This document shows positions 1 through 10,614 of a DNA stretch of 64,000 nucleotides, piece by piece. Position numbers and translations under genes: made by a program. Numbering within the stretch: the stretch's first letter is position 1; every line of letters begins with the position of its first letter. A model generated the notes under the pieces. That model was not told where the DNA came from, did no database searches, and was given only the letters and a program-made list of their open reading frames with translations. This DNA is from Takashimella koratensis (lineage: Eukaryota; Basidiomycota; Tremellomycetes; Trichosporonales; Tetragoniomycetaceae): NCBI GenBank assembly GCA_003116875.1, contig BCKT01000017.1, positions 1 through 64,000 on the forward strand, written 5' to 3'.

Positions 1-118
1 TCGGCCTGCGCCACCCCGCTCGGTCCCCTCTCGGCATCCAGGTACCTCGGGGCCGCTCGGACCGCTTTAGGCGTCCTCAGGCGCCATACCTGACATTTTG
101 GCCTTGGTCAGTGGACAT
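1..118 (-). pseudogene. 5' end of a third family-A gene, cut by the window edge, probably relict
   Basis: The reverse strand has an ATG at 118 starting MSTDQGQNV, which resembles the first residues of the two complete family-A proteins at 781-1447 and 2008-2711. The shared upstream element (240-273) sits about 122 bases before this ATG, as in the other copies. The frame closes with TGA after 13 codons. Either an intron starts at the GTATGG after residue 9, or the copy is broken. Nothing resembling the rest of the family is visible before the edge. Confidence 0.4.
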
Positions 119-780
119 GTTTGCAACGTGGTGAAGGCCTTGGTGAGTAAGGTACTGTGTGACTTGTAGTTGAAGGCAGGCATTCAAGAGCAGGAGGCGT
201 GGGTCTTATACAATTTTCATATTGACCAAAACCTGGACCATGGCTCGGGCTCTAACTGTTAAAAGGAAACGCGTCGTAGAGTCTAGTACAAAGGTGTAAC
301 CTCACCCACCGACTTATCTCTCCCACAAGCAAAGTACACCTTTCAAGCCTTGGATTCGGAGGCATTTCAGACCAACATTTTGCTCCCACTCTTTTCAGTT
401 GAACGCAGCACCCGGGGTGGGTGGGAGGAGGAGGGGCGTTCCACCCGGGTCTTTGTCACTCACAGGCTTTTGGACTCGGACACTTCTGCTAGCCCGTTTT
501 TCAAAGAAACAGAGAAGGAGCCCACGCACAGCAGTGAACAACGGTGCGTACAAACTGCACAGTTGGTCAAAATCACTTGGTGCAGAGGAAGGCCGAAAAA
601 GGAGCGTAAATTCCTCCGCCATCATATCTTTTATAGCCCACTGCGCCGCTGACTTTGGGCTCATCCTCCACGCCATGTGAACTTTTCACGTCCACAGCTT
701 ACCCGACGTGGGGGTTCACCATGCATCTGATTCATCTGATTCACTCGTATTTGGCCTGCCACTACACTACAGGAGCTGAA
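119..780. other. Intergenic, family-A spacer
   Basis: This holds the duplicated upstream region of the fragment at 1-118 and the 3' flank of the next family-A gene. Open frames on both strands around 395-680 overlap each other, have no family resemblance and no plausible splice structure, so I do not call them genes. Confidence 0.5.
240..273 (-). promoter_or_regulatory. Shared upstream element of family A, copy 1
   Basis: On the plus strand it reads TGGCTCGGG, a short variable stretch, then AAAAGGAAA. Related copies lie at 1566-1598 and 2839-2868. Each sits 119-128 bases upstream of a family-A ATG (118, 1447, 2711). Constant spacing upstream of diverged coding regions suggests a conserved promoter element or an old duplication. 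Confidence 0.5.
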
Positions 781-1447
781 TTAAACGGAGCTGCTGGAAG
801 CAGCTGTATTATCCTCGTCCTCGAACGGCATGATCAGTCCTGTAACGGCTTGATAGGACTTCAACACCTCTTTCTCCTTTTCCGTCAACTGTTCCCGCTC
901 CAGCTGGCAGTGAATCGGGGCGGGCAACAAACTGTAACGGCGCCTTGACCTGACTAAGAACGAGGAAACATCGAAGGTTGTCGACATCAGTATCTTACCG
1001 ACTTTAGGCTCGATACACCCAACGACAAGCCCATCCGAAGGGTGACCTTGCCCTATCCAGCGGGCGCCGACGGCACGCGGTTCCAACATGCTAAGTCGAT
1101 TAGATCTTGGAGAGCCATACAAAACGATAAAACGAGTAAAACACCTACGATTGGATCTCTGCAAACGCTGGGGTCATCAGAGACGTCATATCTTGAGCAT
1201 ACATGTGTCTCAATGTCGACAACTCATCGTCTGACTCCTCACTTTTTGGACGTAGCTGAGACAAGGTCTCGTCTTCTGAGAGTAAAGAGAGGTTGAAATG
1301 GGGTTCGAGTCGTTCTTTGTATTTCTTGAGTCTGTCTCGGGCGTCCCGAAAACTGTAAATTGAGAGCCTGTCAAAGGTGTCTTGAGACTCGAGATCATAT
1401 TGACTCGTTATGGGTTGTACTTGTAGATCAGTTGACATTGAAGACAT
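781..1447 (-). CDS. Family-A protein 1, unknown function
   Basis: I do not recognise a known domain. Two exons, 1447-1149 and 1090-781, are joined by a 58-base intron with donor GTAGGT and an acceptor after CTAATCGACTTAG, giving 202 residues. The ATG at 1447 opens MSSMSTDLQ. It is a paralogue of the next gene. Both have a basic helix-prone stretch, then a motif like LSxDExxSQxRP (around residue 60), two acidic residues and an MY pair. The C-terminal half is poorly conserved and ends in a run of serines. There is no signal peptide or membrane segment, so it is probably intracellular. Gene reality rests on the shared architecture and matching length of the paralogue. Confidence 0.55.
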
Positions 1448-2007
1448 GGCGTCGTTATTCAGATGTTATCTGATCTGCAGTTTGTCTGGGAGACTGGGTA
1501 AGCTGATGCACAAATGGCTCAGGAGGAGGTTGAGTACGGGCTGACATTTTCAAAAACTTGCACAATGGCTCGGGACTTGATTGACGAAAGGAAATGTGCA
1601 TGGGTTTGTCACAATGGTGCTGATTGCCTCCACCGAAGGCCTCCTAACCGAGAGTCTCGACTCGGGAGTATTCAACCTGCGCATTTGCTCTGACTCCTTT
1701 GCCTCGAGTTCAAGCCCTCGGACGCAATGCACACAGATGATCCTTTACTGGACTCTTTTGCACTTGAACCCTTTGGCTTGTCTGTCACCAACAAAGACGC
1801 CGTAATCGGCAGGAATCAAACGTGGGTAGAAGGTCTGTGATCATTTTGGGATTTGGCATGCTTCTCCATCTAAGCATTGATCACTTGACGCTATGGAAAG
1901 AGATGACTGACTCGTTGTTACCTCGTTCATTTCATGGACCTGACTACTGAGTTGCTATCTGCGTGCGGCATACCAGAACCATAGTAAGAAGAAAGCATGC
2001 AGTACTT
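1448..2007. other. Intergenic between family-A genes
   Basis: Upstream region of the gene starting at 1447, with 3' flank of the gene at 2008-2711. It contains the second copy of the shared upstream element. A further stretch near 1660-1735, ending CTCGGACGCAATG, is echoed near 2960-3020, so the duplication extends beyond the element itself. Confidence 0.5.
1566..1598 (-). promoter_or_regulatory. Shared upstream element of family A, copy 2
   Basis: Reads TGGCTCGGG followed by GAAAGGAAA on the plus strand, 119 bases upstream of the ATG at 1447. It is the most diverged of the three copies in its middle part. Confidence 0.45.
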
Positions 2008-2711
2008 TCACTTTCTCACCATCTGTAAACCGATACCTTTGACCTTCGCGAGAGCGTTCAGAATGTCTTGCTCCTTGACGGTCACAGCCCCCGACTCCGC
2101 ATGGAGGTAAGTGACTACCTCGGGCAAAACTGCAAACTCAGTCTGATCATTGTCATCGCCATTTAGACAGGAGCGGAGCTCGTCCGGAATGCGGAGGAGG
2201 CTCATGAGATCCTCTTCATCATTACTCAAAAAGGATCGAAACTCGGTGGGAATGCGGAGACCTCCCAAGTGGTCGCCGCTGAGCCACTTCAGATGCCCAA
2301 CAATGACTCCCTGTCCCTTCCCCGACCACCTCCGTCCCTCATCCACATCAGTAGATCTAAGTTCGCAAGGTCAGCACGATCCATTTCCAAGCCAGAACTG
2401 AGCTTCACGGCAGAAACGTACACAGCGGTTCGACCCAAAGACTTATCAACGAGGTCTTTCATAGATTCCTTATACATCTGCTTCAATGATAACTTGTCAT
2501 CGTCCGTCATCGTGCCTTCCGGTCGAAACTGGGATACCAACTCATCTAACGACAATGGTTCAAAGATGAGCGCTGACTCCAGCTGAGACTTGATCACGTC
2601 CAAGGTTCGCCGGATCTTACGGCAGTAGATCACGGTCAACCAATCGACCCGAGTCTGATCATTCACCGTACTATCGTTAATGGTGACCTTCTGCGTTTGG
2701 CTGCTTGACAT
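2008..2711 (-). CDS. Family-A protein 2, unknown function
   Basis: Paralogue of the gene at 781-1447, with the same two-exon plan. Exons 2711-2422 and 2356-2008 flank a 65-base intron with donor GTACGT and an acceptor after GCTGACCTTGCGAACTTAG. The product is 212 residues, against 202 for its neighbour, starting MSSSQTQKV. The shared motif reads LSLDELVSQFRP (near residue 53), followed by DDDK and KQMYKE. The second exon has leucine- and aspartate-rich helices not clearly matched in the neighbour. It looks cytosolic or nuclear. Tandem orientation, intron position and the shared upstream element all point to local duplication followed by fast divergence. Confidence 0.55.
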
Positions 2712-3352
2712 GTTTGCAACGTAGCGGGGGCTGCTGCGGGTATGCTGAGGGCAGAGTGGGTGGAGATTGCTATCAGCAATGTTGAGGAGTGGCGAGAGTC
2801 TGCCTATGACTCTTTGTATTGGATAAACCCTTGCCACTTGGCTCGGGTTTTAACTGATAAAAGGAAACCCAAGTCGAGAGTAACACAAAGGTCAACTCAC
2901 CTCTTTCGTCTTTCAATCTTCAAGCCAAAACAACCTTTCAAGCCTTGGGCTCGGGCGCATTTCACGTACATATGTTACCGAACCCTTTGTCTTTTGGCAA
3001 GTTTGCTCTCGGACGCAATGTTGCCCAGACTTTTCCGAATACTACCAAGTCATGGCTTGTCCTTCTATCTGCGCAGAAATGACCGTGAAACTCATACCTG
3101 GCGTCGACCAAAAACGCGTCTCAACGACATCCCAGTGGGGACGGTGTGGCTCGTTGTGGCTCGTTGTGAAGCACCCAAGAGCATGGCGCAGTCCTACTTA
3201 TGAACGCTTCAAATCATGCGCCACTTCACTGAGTCTCAATAGTGTCTGTTTACATTCAAACAATGTTTCGGTACGTCACCAGTCACCACTTCTGTCTTTG
3301 CTCCTCCCCCCCCCCCCCCCCCACTTCCCACCCGCTTCCGCGCAAACATCCC
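2712..3352. other. Intergenic upstream of family-A protein 2
   Basis: Contains the third copy of the shared upstream element. About 2836-2970 repeats the sequence at about 237-380, including TTTCAAGCCTTGG. A poly-C tract lies at 3306-3322. No supportable gene. Confidence 0.5.
2839..2868 (-). promoter_or_regulatory. Shared upstream element of family A, copy 3
   Basis: Reads TGGCTCGGG then TAAAAGGAAA on the plus strand, 128 bases upstream of the ATG at 2711. It is nearly identical to the copy at 240-273, and the match continues for about 100 bases further upstream. Confidence 0.5.
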
Positions 3353-4103
3353 TCAGGCGCTATCAACGTCTACAGTGGTCGATGTTGGCTCCGTCCACTT
3401 TACAACAGAAAACTTCAAGAACTTTGCGAGGTTCTTAATGGTGAATTGCTCCTGTTTTGTGATGTCGCTTTTCTCATGAACGATTCGTCCATTCTCAACG
3501 TATTCGTAGACCGGAACAGTCACACTTTTATTGTGGCGTTCAGTTTCGAGAGATGTTTCGATCACAGGTGCGACGTGGATGCTACTTATTACGGTGCCAT
3601 CACTACGAGTGATGTTAGCGACCATTGCTCCGACTGAAGAAATGGAGGTGACTGGCGCGTCATGAGGGTGACCGGGTCGCTTCATGGAGATTGGTATATC
3701 CGATTCAGCACGGATCCTGCAATCAGTACGGACAAAACAAAGAAATAACTTCAGCGTCTGTACCATGGGGATAAAAGCAGGAGCGGACGAGGTTGCGAGG
3801 GCGGTGACCCAATCAAACTCACTCGTCGAGACCTCTTTGGATTTCAAGCTTCAAGGTGTCGAGATCATGAGTATCTCGAAAGAGGCCCGTCACGGAGGGA
3901 GGTAGCGGTTTACCAAGTTCCTCACCAGTCGGGGACTCAAACACGAAGGCTTCTTTCGAGAACGTGTTCACCGTGAGGTCAAATTGGAGTTTGTAGTTGC
4001 GATCAGCTAAATGGTACATGAGGTCATCTCCAAGTAGAATACCGGTAAGGAAAGCAGCCTTGCCGGATATCTCAGTGTCGTCAATGGTCTGAGTGAAGCT
4101 CAT
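3353..4103 (-). CDS. Unknown protein of 214 residues
   Basis: Exons 4103-3823 and 3716-3353 are joined across a 106-base intron (donor GTGAGT, acceptor TTGCAG) with phase preserved. The ATG at 4103 starts MSFTQTIDD. The product has alternating hydrophobic residues suggesting beta strands, for example YKLQFDLTV and SVTVPVYEYVENG, and no signal peptide or membrane segment. It shares strand, size and two-exon layout with the two family-A genes, but I see no convincing sequence match to them. It could be a remote member of either lineage-specific family in this window. A TATA-like site lies about 90 bases upstream. Confidence 0.5.
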
Positions 4104-4823
4104 GGTAACCGGTGGATGATAGATGGTAGTATCAGTGGTTTGCGTTGAAAGCGCCAGAAAAAGTGGAGTGAGACGGGAGGGAATGACGTATTTATACCTT
4201 GCTTTACGCTTTAGGTCGGACCATTGCGCTCAACTAGAAAACAATGGATGCAGAGAGAACGCTCAAATTCGCACCGTCGAAAGGATCCACATGTAAATCC
4301 CACGCCCACGGGGGATGGAAAGCTCGAAAAGCTCACAATTACCTTTGATACGCAAACTGAGTTTGCAAAACCTTTGTTGAGCAGCTGAGGCTACGACTGA
4401 CCTCTTTTCTTGATTTGAGCGCCAGCCATGAGTAAGTAGATCATATGTCACCGCCAATGCCGTGGGTGTGAGAAAAGATAGTTGAAAACCCAGTCAGGCT
4501 GTGATCTCTGGCCTTTGCCTCGCTTCCCCGCCTGTGATCCCTCATGTGTCAAATGGGAAGAGCTTGGCATCCCACAGTATTTCGACGTCAACCAACTGCT
4601 ACCCACAAGTAAGCAGTAGTCCAATAGTCAATGTTGCGAATGCAACTCGGCCTGCATGCATCACTCGGTTGCAGGAAAGCTCAGACGCCGCCTGAACATC
4701 GGAGTGGAAGTCACGTGATATCTTGGGAAACATGGTCCTGGCGGTTGAAAAAATTCAAAAAATATCCTACCTGAACCGGGACCCATCTCTCTCTCCACTT
4801 TGCACAACCACCTTTCATCCACG
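4104..4823. other. Divergent intergenic region
   Basis: Separates the unknown gene at 3353-4103 (leftward) from RPF2 (rightward). It should hold both promoters. No gene is supported. Confidence 0.5.
4189..4196 (-). promoter_or_regulatory. Candidate TATA box
   Basis: TATAAATA on the reverse strand, 86-93 bases upstream of the ATG at 4103. Assigned from sequence and position only. Confidence 0.35.
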
Positions 4824-6043
4824 ATGCTTCGAACAATGTGAGTAGGCTCGCAGTCGCTCTACAATCTCTCGGTACTATACTGACGCTGCCAGAAAACCCA
4901 AGAACGCGCGGGTCAAGCGAGCGCTGGAGGAGCGTGAAGCCAAGTTGGTGGAGAATGAGAAGACGGCCATCTTTGTTCGTGGGAACCAGACGAGTGACAA
5001 GGTCAGGCTGGCGATGAAGGAGATGGTGAGTGAGATCTTGATCTAGACTCTTGAGGCGGCAGCAGATGAGCATGGTACTTTATCCTGTATTCCTGCTCGG
5101 TCGATGAGTCAAAGTCGTGCTGTTGTCACCTCGCAGCGTAGCAACGTTAGCTGACATCAAGCAGTACGCACTCAAGCGACCTCACGCGATCAACTTCAAC
5201 AAGAAGAACGACATCCACCCTTTCGAGGACGCTACCTCCCTCGAGTTCTTCGGGACCAAGAACGATGCCAGCTTGTTCGTTACTGCTTTGCACAGCAAGA
5301 AACGACCCAACAACCTTGTCTTCTCGCGGTTGTTTGATGGGAAGATGTTGGACCAGATCGAGGTTGGAGTGAATGATATCAAGGCCATGGTCGAGTTTGA
5401 CGTAGGTCTCCCTGGAACTCACCCGCTACCTGCTTGACATATTGATGCTGACTTTGACTAGACACCTAAAGCATCCGTCGGAACCCGACCGATGATCACT
5501 TTCCAATCCGACCTATTCGACACCCACCCGACTTACCAGCACCTCAAATCCTACCTTCTCGATTTCTACAATGGTCACCACGAAGCGAGCGGTATCCCTC
5601 TTGCGTCTCTTGAGCACGTCATCTCCGTCACCGCTGGCCCATTGCTTACCTCTGCCGACCCGTCTATCCCAACCTCGCTCCCTCCCGTGCACATCCGAGT
5701 GTACACCATCAAACTCCTCGCCTCGGGTTCGCGTATCCCCCGCGTCCAGTTGACGGAGATGGGGCCGTCCATTGACCTCTCCGTTCGAAGGGTGCAAGAA
5801 GCCGACCCGGAGATGATGAAGATGGCGCTCAAACGACCCAAGATCGCCAAGAAGGATGTGGAGAGTGGGTTGGGGAAGAAGAGGAAGAATATCGAGACCG
5901 ACGAGATGGGAGACAAGGTTGGCAGGATTCACTTGAGCAGGCAGGATCTGTCCAAGATGCAGTCGAGGAAGATGAAGGCGTTGAAGGAGGGAAGGAAGGA
6001 ACGAGCAGTCGCAGACGCAGACGAGGAGGAGGAGGAGGAGTAA
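4824..6043 (+). CDS. RPF2: Ribosome production factor 2 (Brix domain)
   Basis: Rpf2 acts in the nucleolus with Rrs1 to bring the 5S RNP (5S rRNA, uL5, uL18) into the pre-60S ribosome. Exons are 4824-4837, 4893-5025, 5165-5401 and 5462-6043, coding 321 residues, close to the usual size. The N-terminus MLRTIKPKNARVKRALEER and the block HPFEDATSLEFF followed by KKRPNNLVFSRLFD are hallmark Rpf2 sequences inside the Brix domain (about residues 28-235). The tail is basic, then ends in a glutamate run. The first exon holds only four and two-thirds codons, so the start depends on the first splice. Family assignment is certain; the 139-base second intron is longer than its neighbours. Confidence 0.95.
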
Positions 6044-6428
6044 TGGTATCCAGAATAGGCGTCATTCTGATTCTGGGTTCTTTGTTGTATATCATCTCGC
6101 ATTGCGTACAACCTGTTGGGTTTCCACATGCATCCATCCACTGTGTAATCTTTGCTAGCCGCGCTCTCATTGAGCACTGAGCCCGAGGAAAAAGGGATTC
6201 ATCGCACATTGACGATTGTTACAAAACATTTACACGGCAGAAGAAGGAAACATGGCTGACTGAGGGGTGAGGTATCACCTGAAGACGGGCTTTAAGGAGA
6301 CTGACAGGCGCCGAGTCGGTAATGACTCGACGGGGCAGGGGTGGTCTCGCAAAGCGACGAGGAGATGAAACATTCGAGTTGGCAGAACAGTGTTGACGCG
6401 GAAAACATTCAGAAACGAGACGCGCAGT
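6044..6428. other. Convergent 3' region between RPF2 and ATG8
   Basis: Two genes end toward each other here. It should hold both 3' untranslated regions and polyadenylation sites. No other feature seen. Confidence 0.5.
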
Positions 6429-7354
6429 TCACTCCATCTCGATAGCCTCCAGCTCGCCGAACGTATTCTCGGATGCGTAGATGACGTAGAGGAAGCCTGT
6501 GAAGGGAGTCAGCGTTGCTTCGATCCACCAGGGCCAGAGTAGCAGTGACTAACCATCCTCGTCCCTAATATTGCGTCAGCTAAAGCACATGCACCCAACA
6601 TGTCCACCAAACTCACTTGTGCTCCTCGTAGATTGAGCTCATGAGCGCAGCGGTGGGTGGCAAGATGTCGTCGACGAAGATGAAGATGGCCTTCTCCGGT
6701 GCGAGCTTAATCCGTTTCCTGCAAACTATAAGCAAATCTCCTGGCATCATGTCCGCGCGCTGACGCGTACCTGATGACATAAACGAATTGCCCCACGGTG
6801 AGGTCCTAGACGACAGGAGTCAGCATGCGTTTCGAGGTGAGGGAAATGTGAGACTCACGGCCGGGACAAGGTACTTCTTCTTGTCGATCGTCGGGATATC
6901 GCTCTTCTCCGCCTTCTCGCAGATGACCTGGAACCAGTTAGCTGATGTTCCTCCAGCGTCCCAAAAGCGAAACTATCGATAGAGAGACGGTACACTTGAG
7001 AACCACATGCAGCGGCACACTCACAGGAATACGGTCGGTGTACTTCTGTCGGATGCGCTCGGCCTCAGCCTTGCGCTTGTCTGCGGATTGTTCGACACGT
7101 CATTGGGGAGGTTCAGTCCAGACGGTGTAGAAGTGTTGATGAGCGAGAGGTGGGGGCATGAGGTACCAGCCCAGCGACGACGTGGAAGTTGAAGAGAGGG
7201 TAGGGGTGATTGGTGCAACGTGACGAGTAGAGGTGAGATGTATGCAAAGAAGGCGCATTGATCAGCAAGGGACCTCGCCGTTCAACCAGTATAGAGCAAA
7301 GAGGACACGTCACGTACCGAACGGGTGCTCGTCCTTGAACTTTGAGCGCGCCAT
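6429..7354 (-). CDS. ATG8: Autophagy ubiquitin-like protein Atg8
   Basis: Atg8 is joined to phosphatidylethanolamine on the growing autophagosome, where it recruits cargo receptors. Seven exons: 7354-7318, 7080-7025, 6927-6859, 6805-6771, 6718-6617, 6564-6554 and 6496-6429, coding 125 residues. The order [50 protein letters not shown] and [11 protein letters not shown] is diagnostic. The conjugated glycine is Gly117. The last eight residues, ELEAIEME, form the tail that Atg4 must remove. An extra alanine after Met1 shifts numbering by one from yeast. Exon 6 is only 11 bases (GGACGAGGATG) and is required to read HKDEDGFLY, the most conserved part of the family. One intron uses donor GTTAGT. 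Confidence 0.97.
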
Positions 7355-7896
7355 GTTGGGATCTGAGGAGAGAATAGTTGAAGATGGAGGTGTCCTGGAG
7401 GTGAGAGAGGTATGGGTTGAATGTCAGATGTTGTCGCGAGAAGGAGGAGCCGAGGATAAAGGGAGGGCTGTGGTGGTGGATGATGCAGTGGAGTAAAGTA
7501 GGAGGAAGAGTGATGAGTGTAAAAATGACGAGTGGCCAAACGTCGACGCTCTTAAGTAGCCGTGGGGAAGGAGAGAGGAACAGACGCAGGAATCTGCGCG
7601 TGCGCGTCGGTGTAATTAGGGTTTCAGAGTATGGGTAGAGGGATGATGACGCTGGATGGAGTGGAGACGGGTGGAATGGGGTGCAGGAGGAGAGGTGATG
7701 AGTGGCTGCGGGGTGACTTACGCGGTGGTGGGTGTTGACGAGGTGGTTGATGATGATGCCAAGGGGTTAATGAGTGAGGGGTAATGGGTAATGGTTAATG
7801 AGCGGCCGGGAGGGCAAGTGGGCAAGGCAACAAGTGACGAGTCGACCTGGTTACGATTCTGTTATCACCCGACCAGCGCTAGTCTGGTGGCAAACA

Positions 7897-7940
<44 letters not shown>

Positions 7941-8160
7941 CACACCCCGACGGAATCAAAATCCCCAATAGCACCCGCGCCCTCACCGCTTTCAGCAGCC
8001 AAAGGATATAACCGGAATTACAGGTGTGGCGTTGCCACCGGGCAGTCCTTACCTCGCTCCGTCCCCTTTATTCCATCTCGTCGTCCCTCTTTCAACTTTT
8101 TTAGATCGTCGGCAAGTCGTCACTGTCAACATCCCAGCTACATAGTTCACAGCCCGAGAC
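7355..8160. other. Divergent intergenic region with a CA microsatellite
   Basis: Upstream of ATG8 (leftward) and of the gene at 8161 (rightward). Frames around 7400-7640 and 7791-8297 are G-rich or repeat-driven and are not called as genes. Confidence 0.5.
7900..7936. repeat. (CA)n microsatellite
   Basis: About eighteen CA units with no interruption, 225 bases upstream of the ATG at 8161. Probably length-variable between strains. Confidence 0.95.
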
Positions 8161-9531
8161 ATGGTGTTGACCAGGAAGAACACAATCGCGGCACGTCCAT
8201 CCGCATCTACAAAGTTTATGACAAAGGTGGTCAAACCCGGACGCGCGGTCACCAAAGCGGGCAAGGGCAAAGCAAAGCTAGTCGAGCGCGCACCTAGATC
8301 TCGACCGGTAATCAACGACGATGACAGCGACGAGAGCGAGGGCGAGTCAGGCGGAGAGGAAGAGATGGACGAGCGAGCAACTATGTTGGCGGCACTGGAG
8401 GCACATGGAAGATCCATGTTTGGCCTAGGCGACGCGGGACCCAGTAATCATGCAGAGAAGAGCGGGAAAGGAGCTCGACAGCAGGTGGATGATGACGAGG
8501 ATGAGGAAGAGGAAGAGGATGAAGAGTACCATACGGATGATGGCTGGGTCGGTGGAGAATTTGACGAAGACGAGGACGATGACGAGGTTGACGAGCTTCC
8601 ATTATCAAGTGCAGGTGAGCCAGTACAGCTTCTCAATGCCGATGCATAAGCTAAACCCACACCTCAGCGCGCGTCCCAGAGGTCGTCTTCGCTCCAACAA
8701 CCTCCTCGTCCTCTGCGTTGATGTCCAAGGCTGAGCGCAAGGCTTTCCTGGTGAGCTTGAATGTATTGCTGTCACTAGGCAGCTGCTGATGCTGCCGCAG
8801 ACCGGTCATTCGGCGAAGATGATGGGTATTCCGAGTGAACGGGAGACGGTACAAGGGCGTAAGCGGCCAAGAACGGTGCAGGAGGAGGAAGATGACCAGT
8901 GGGTATTACTCCATGCTCTTTTGCTCCAACCAAACCGAGCAGGATACTGACCGCCTATACTCTCGCCAGATCCAACTTGAAGCTCGACAAATCTCTCCAT
9001 CAAATGCTCCTCACCACCCTTCTTCCTGCCGCTCAGGCCGATTCTGCCTCTCGGCCCGTTGACAAACGCAACGCCATCTCTGGGCGTCTGCGTGAACTCG
9101 CTTCCTTCTCTTTACCCGGCGAAGGTTCAGGCGACGTCTCTTCCTCCTCCCTCTCCTCTCACCCGGCGCACGTCCGCACTGGCCTACTCCACGCCCAGCA
9201 ACGGCGGGACGCCAAAGCGCGCGCCGAGGCCAAGGCCGCTGGAAGCTGGGTCAAGGGTGCCGGTGGTCTAGGCGACCTCGGGAAACGCGGTGCCGGAGCC
9301 TCTGCGCCCGAGAAGGGGAGAGGGGAGAGGAAGTTTGCAGAAGTCAAGAAGAAAAAGGGGATGGATGGGCGGAAAGAGGAGAGGATGCGCGGATTGGGAA
9401 TGGGTGTCGGCAGGTTTGAAGGCGGAGCATTGAAATTGACCGAGAGGGAGATCGCGCGGGTCAATGGGATTGGCAAGGGAGGGAAAGGGAAGGGCAAGAA
9501 GAAAGGTGGGAAGATTGGTGGGAAGTGGTAG
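8161..9531 (+). CDS. Nucleolar DUF4602/FSAF1-like protein (yeast Faf1, human C1orf131 type)
   Basis: Four exons, 8161-8614, 8668-8750, 8801-8898 and 8970-9531, give 398 residues. The N-terminal half is basic, then strongly acidic (glutamate and aspartate runs near residues 120-150). The second half is lysine- and arginine-rich and ends in KKKGGKIGGKW. The block GMGVGRFEGGALKLTEREI near residue 365 fits the conserved C-terminal patch I associate with the DUF4602/FSAF1 family, whose members help assemble the 40S subunit in the small-subunit processome. The evidence is that patch plus the nucleolar-type charge pattern, so the family call is moderate. Exon 3 ends at CA, with donor GTGGGT. Confidence 0.6.
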
Positions 9532-9611
9532 TGTCGAAGTGGTAGTGTCATATGTATTCAGTTTGCATAGCTGTATGAAGGACAAAAGTCTAGCGTCCGG
9601 TTCTGGTTCGT

Positions 9612-10359
9612 TCAAGCAGAGAGGAGGTGCGGCAACTTGGCCAAGCTGTCGACCTGAAGTTCAGGTGTCAGCTACGTGTCTCACAGCTGAAGACGAAGTA
9701 ACTGATAACGTGGACTCACGATAAGCTGGTGGTCAGAGAGCTGCGGAAGGCCAGAGACGACAATGGCTCCGATTGGGCTGATGTCACTGCTCGCGAGCCA
9801 GATGGGGAAGCCTGTGGAGGTTGTCAGCCTTTGTTTTGACTTGCCTCGGCGGATACTCACCACCACCGTGACAGGCGTAGTCGGGGAACGCGAGGAAGCG
9901 GTCAGCCGGGGTCTTGCCCTTTGCCGCGAGCCTAGAACACAATGATCAGCACAATGCCCCACTCATTCATCCCAATCTCTTTGTACAGATGATTACTCAC
10001 TCTCGGCCCATGCGCAACGACGAGATTCCAAACCTCTTGACCACATTGAACTTGCCCCTCACCCAGGCCCAATTATCAGGCGAAACCGCTGGCGTCCTCC
10101 CTACTGCATTACTAAACAATACGTGTCCATTGAAGAGTTCGATATGGATGACGATCCCCGTATCTGGTGAGCCCTGGGAGTACTTGGTCTCAGCGAGGAA
10201 CGTGGACCGGATAGTGGATCCGATCTCCCATGCGGACTCAGTGGTGAATGTGGAGAAGCGAGCAAGGGACTCTTGCTTCTTGGTGAGAGAGGCAAGGGTG
10301 GGGTCGTCAAGACCGGGAGTGGTGACTGCTTGTACAGAGGAGAGGGCGTGGGTGGACAT
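9612..10359 (-). CDS. UPF0303/DUF336 family protein (YBR137W type)
   Basis: Four exons, 10359-10001, 9931-9861, 9811-9720 and 9653-9612, encode 187 residues. The family pattern is clear: TLASLTKKQESLARFSTFT, then GIVIHIELFNGHVLF, the block WVRGKFNVVKRFG, FPDYACHGGGFPIW and PIGAIVVSGLPQLSDHQL. The fold is shared with GlcG and HbpS proteins that bind haem. Yeast YBR137W has been linked to haem and to the Get pathway, so a precise role is not certain. The ATG at 10359 is preferred because upstream in-frame sequence is proline-rich and unlike the family. A TATA-like ATATAAAT lies about 110 bases upstream. Confidence 0.85.
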
Positions 10360-10464
10360 GGCGGTGATGGTGATTCGAGAAGAGGGAGGAGAGATGGGAA
10401 AAGACAGAGGAGTGGGAGGGAGGGAGGGAGGGAGGGAAGGACGAGGTGGCAAGGTCAACTCGGG

Positions 10465-10472
10465 ATTTATAT
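10465..10472 (-). promoter_or_regulatory. Candidate TATA box of the UPF0303 gene
   Basis: ATATAAAT on the reverse strand, 106-113 bases upstream of the ATG at 10359. A GGGA repeat (about 10415-10440) lies between the two. Position-based assignment only. Confidence 0.35.
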
Positions 10473-10614
10473 CCGGTCGTAAACGAGGCCAAGCGGACGT
10501 GCCTGATGGCGACATGTGGCAAGTGCCGCTATCGGAGGTTAGGAATGGAAACACCTGATGCATATGAACAGTGCGGTTGGGAACCAGTGATGACGTGGAT
10601 TCGATAGACTCAGT

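Noticed and set aside
7791..8297. Open frame containing a Thr-His run
   Set aside because: Produced by the CA microsatellite and overlapping the true start at 8161 in another frame.
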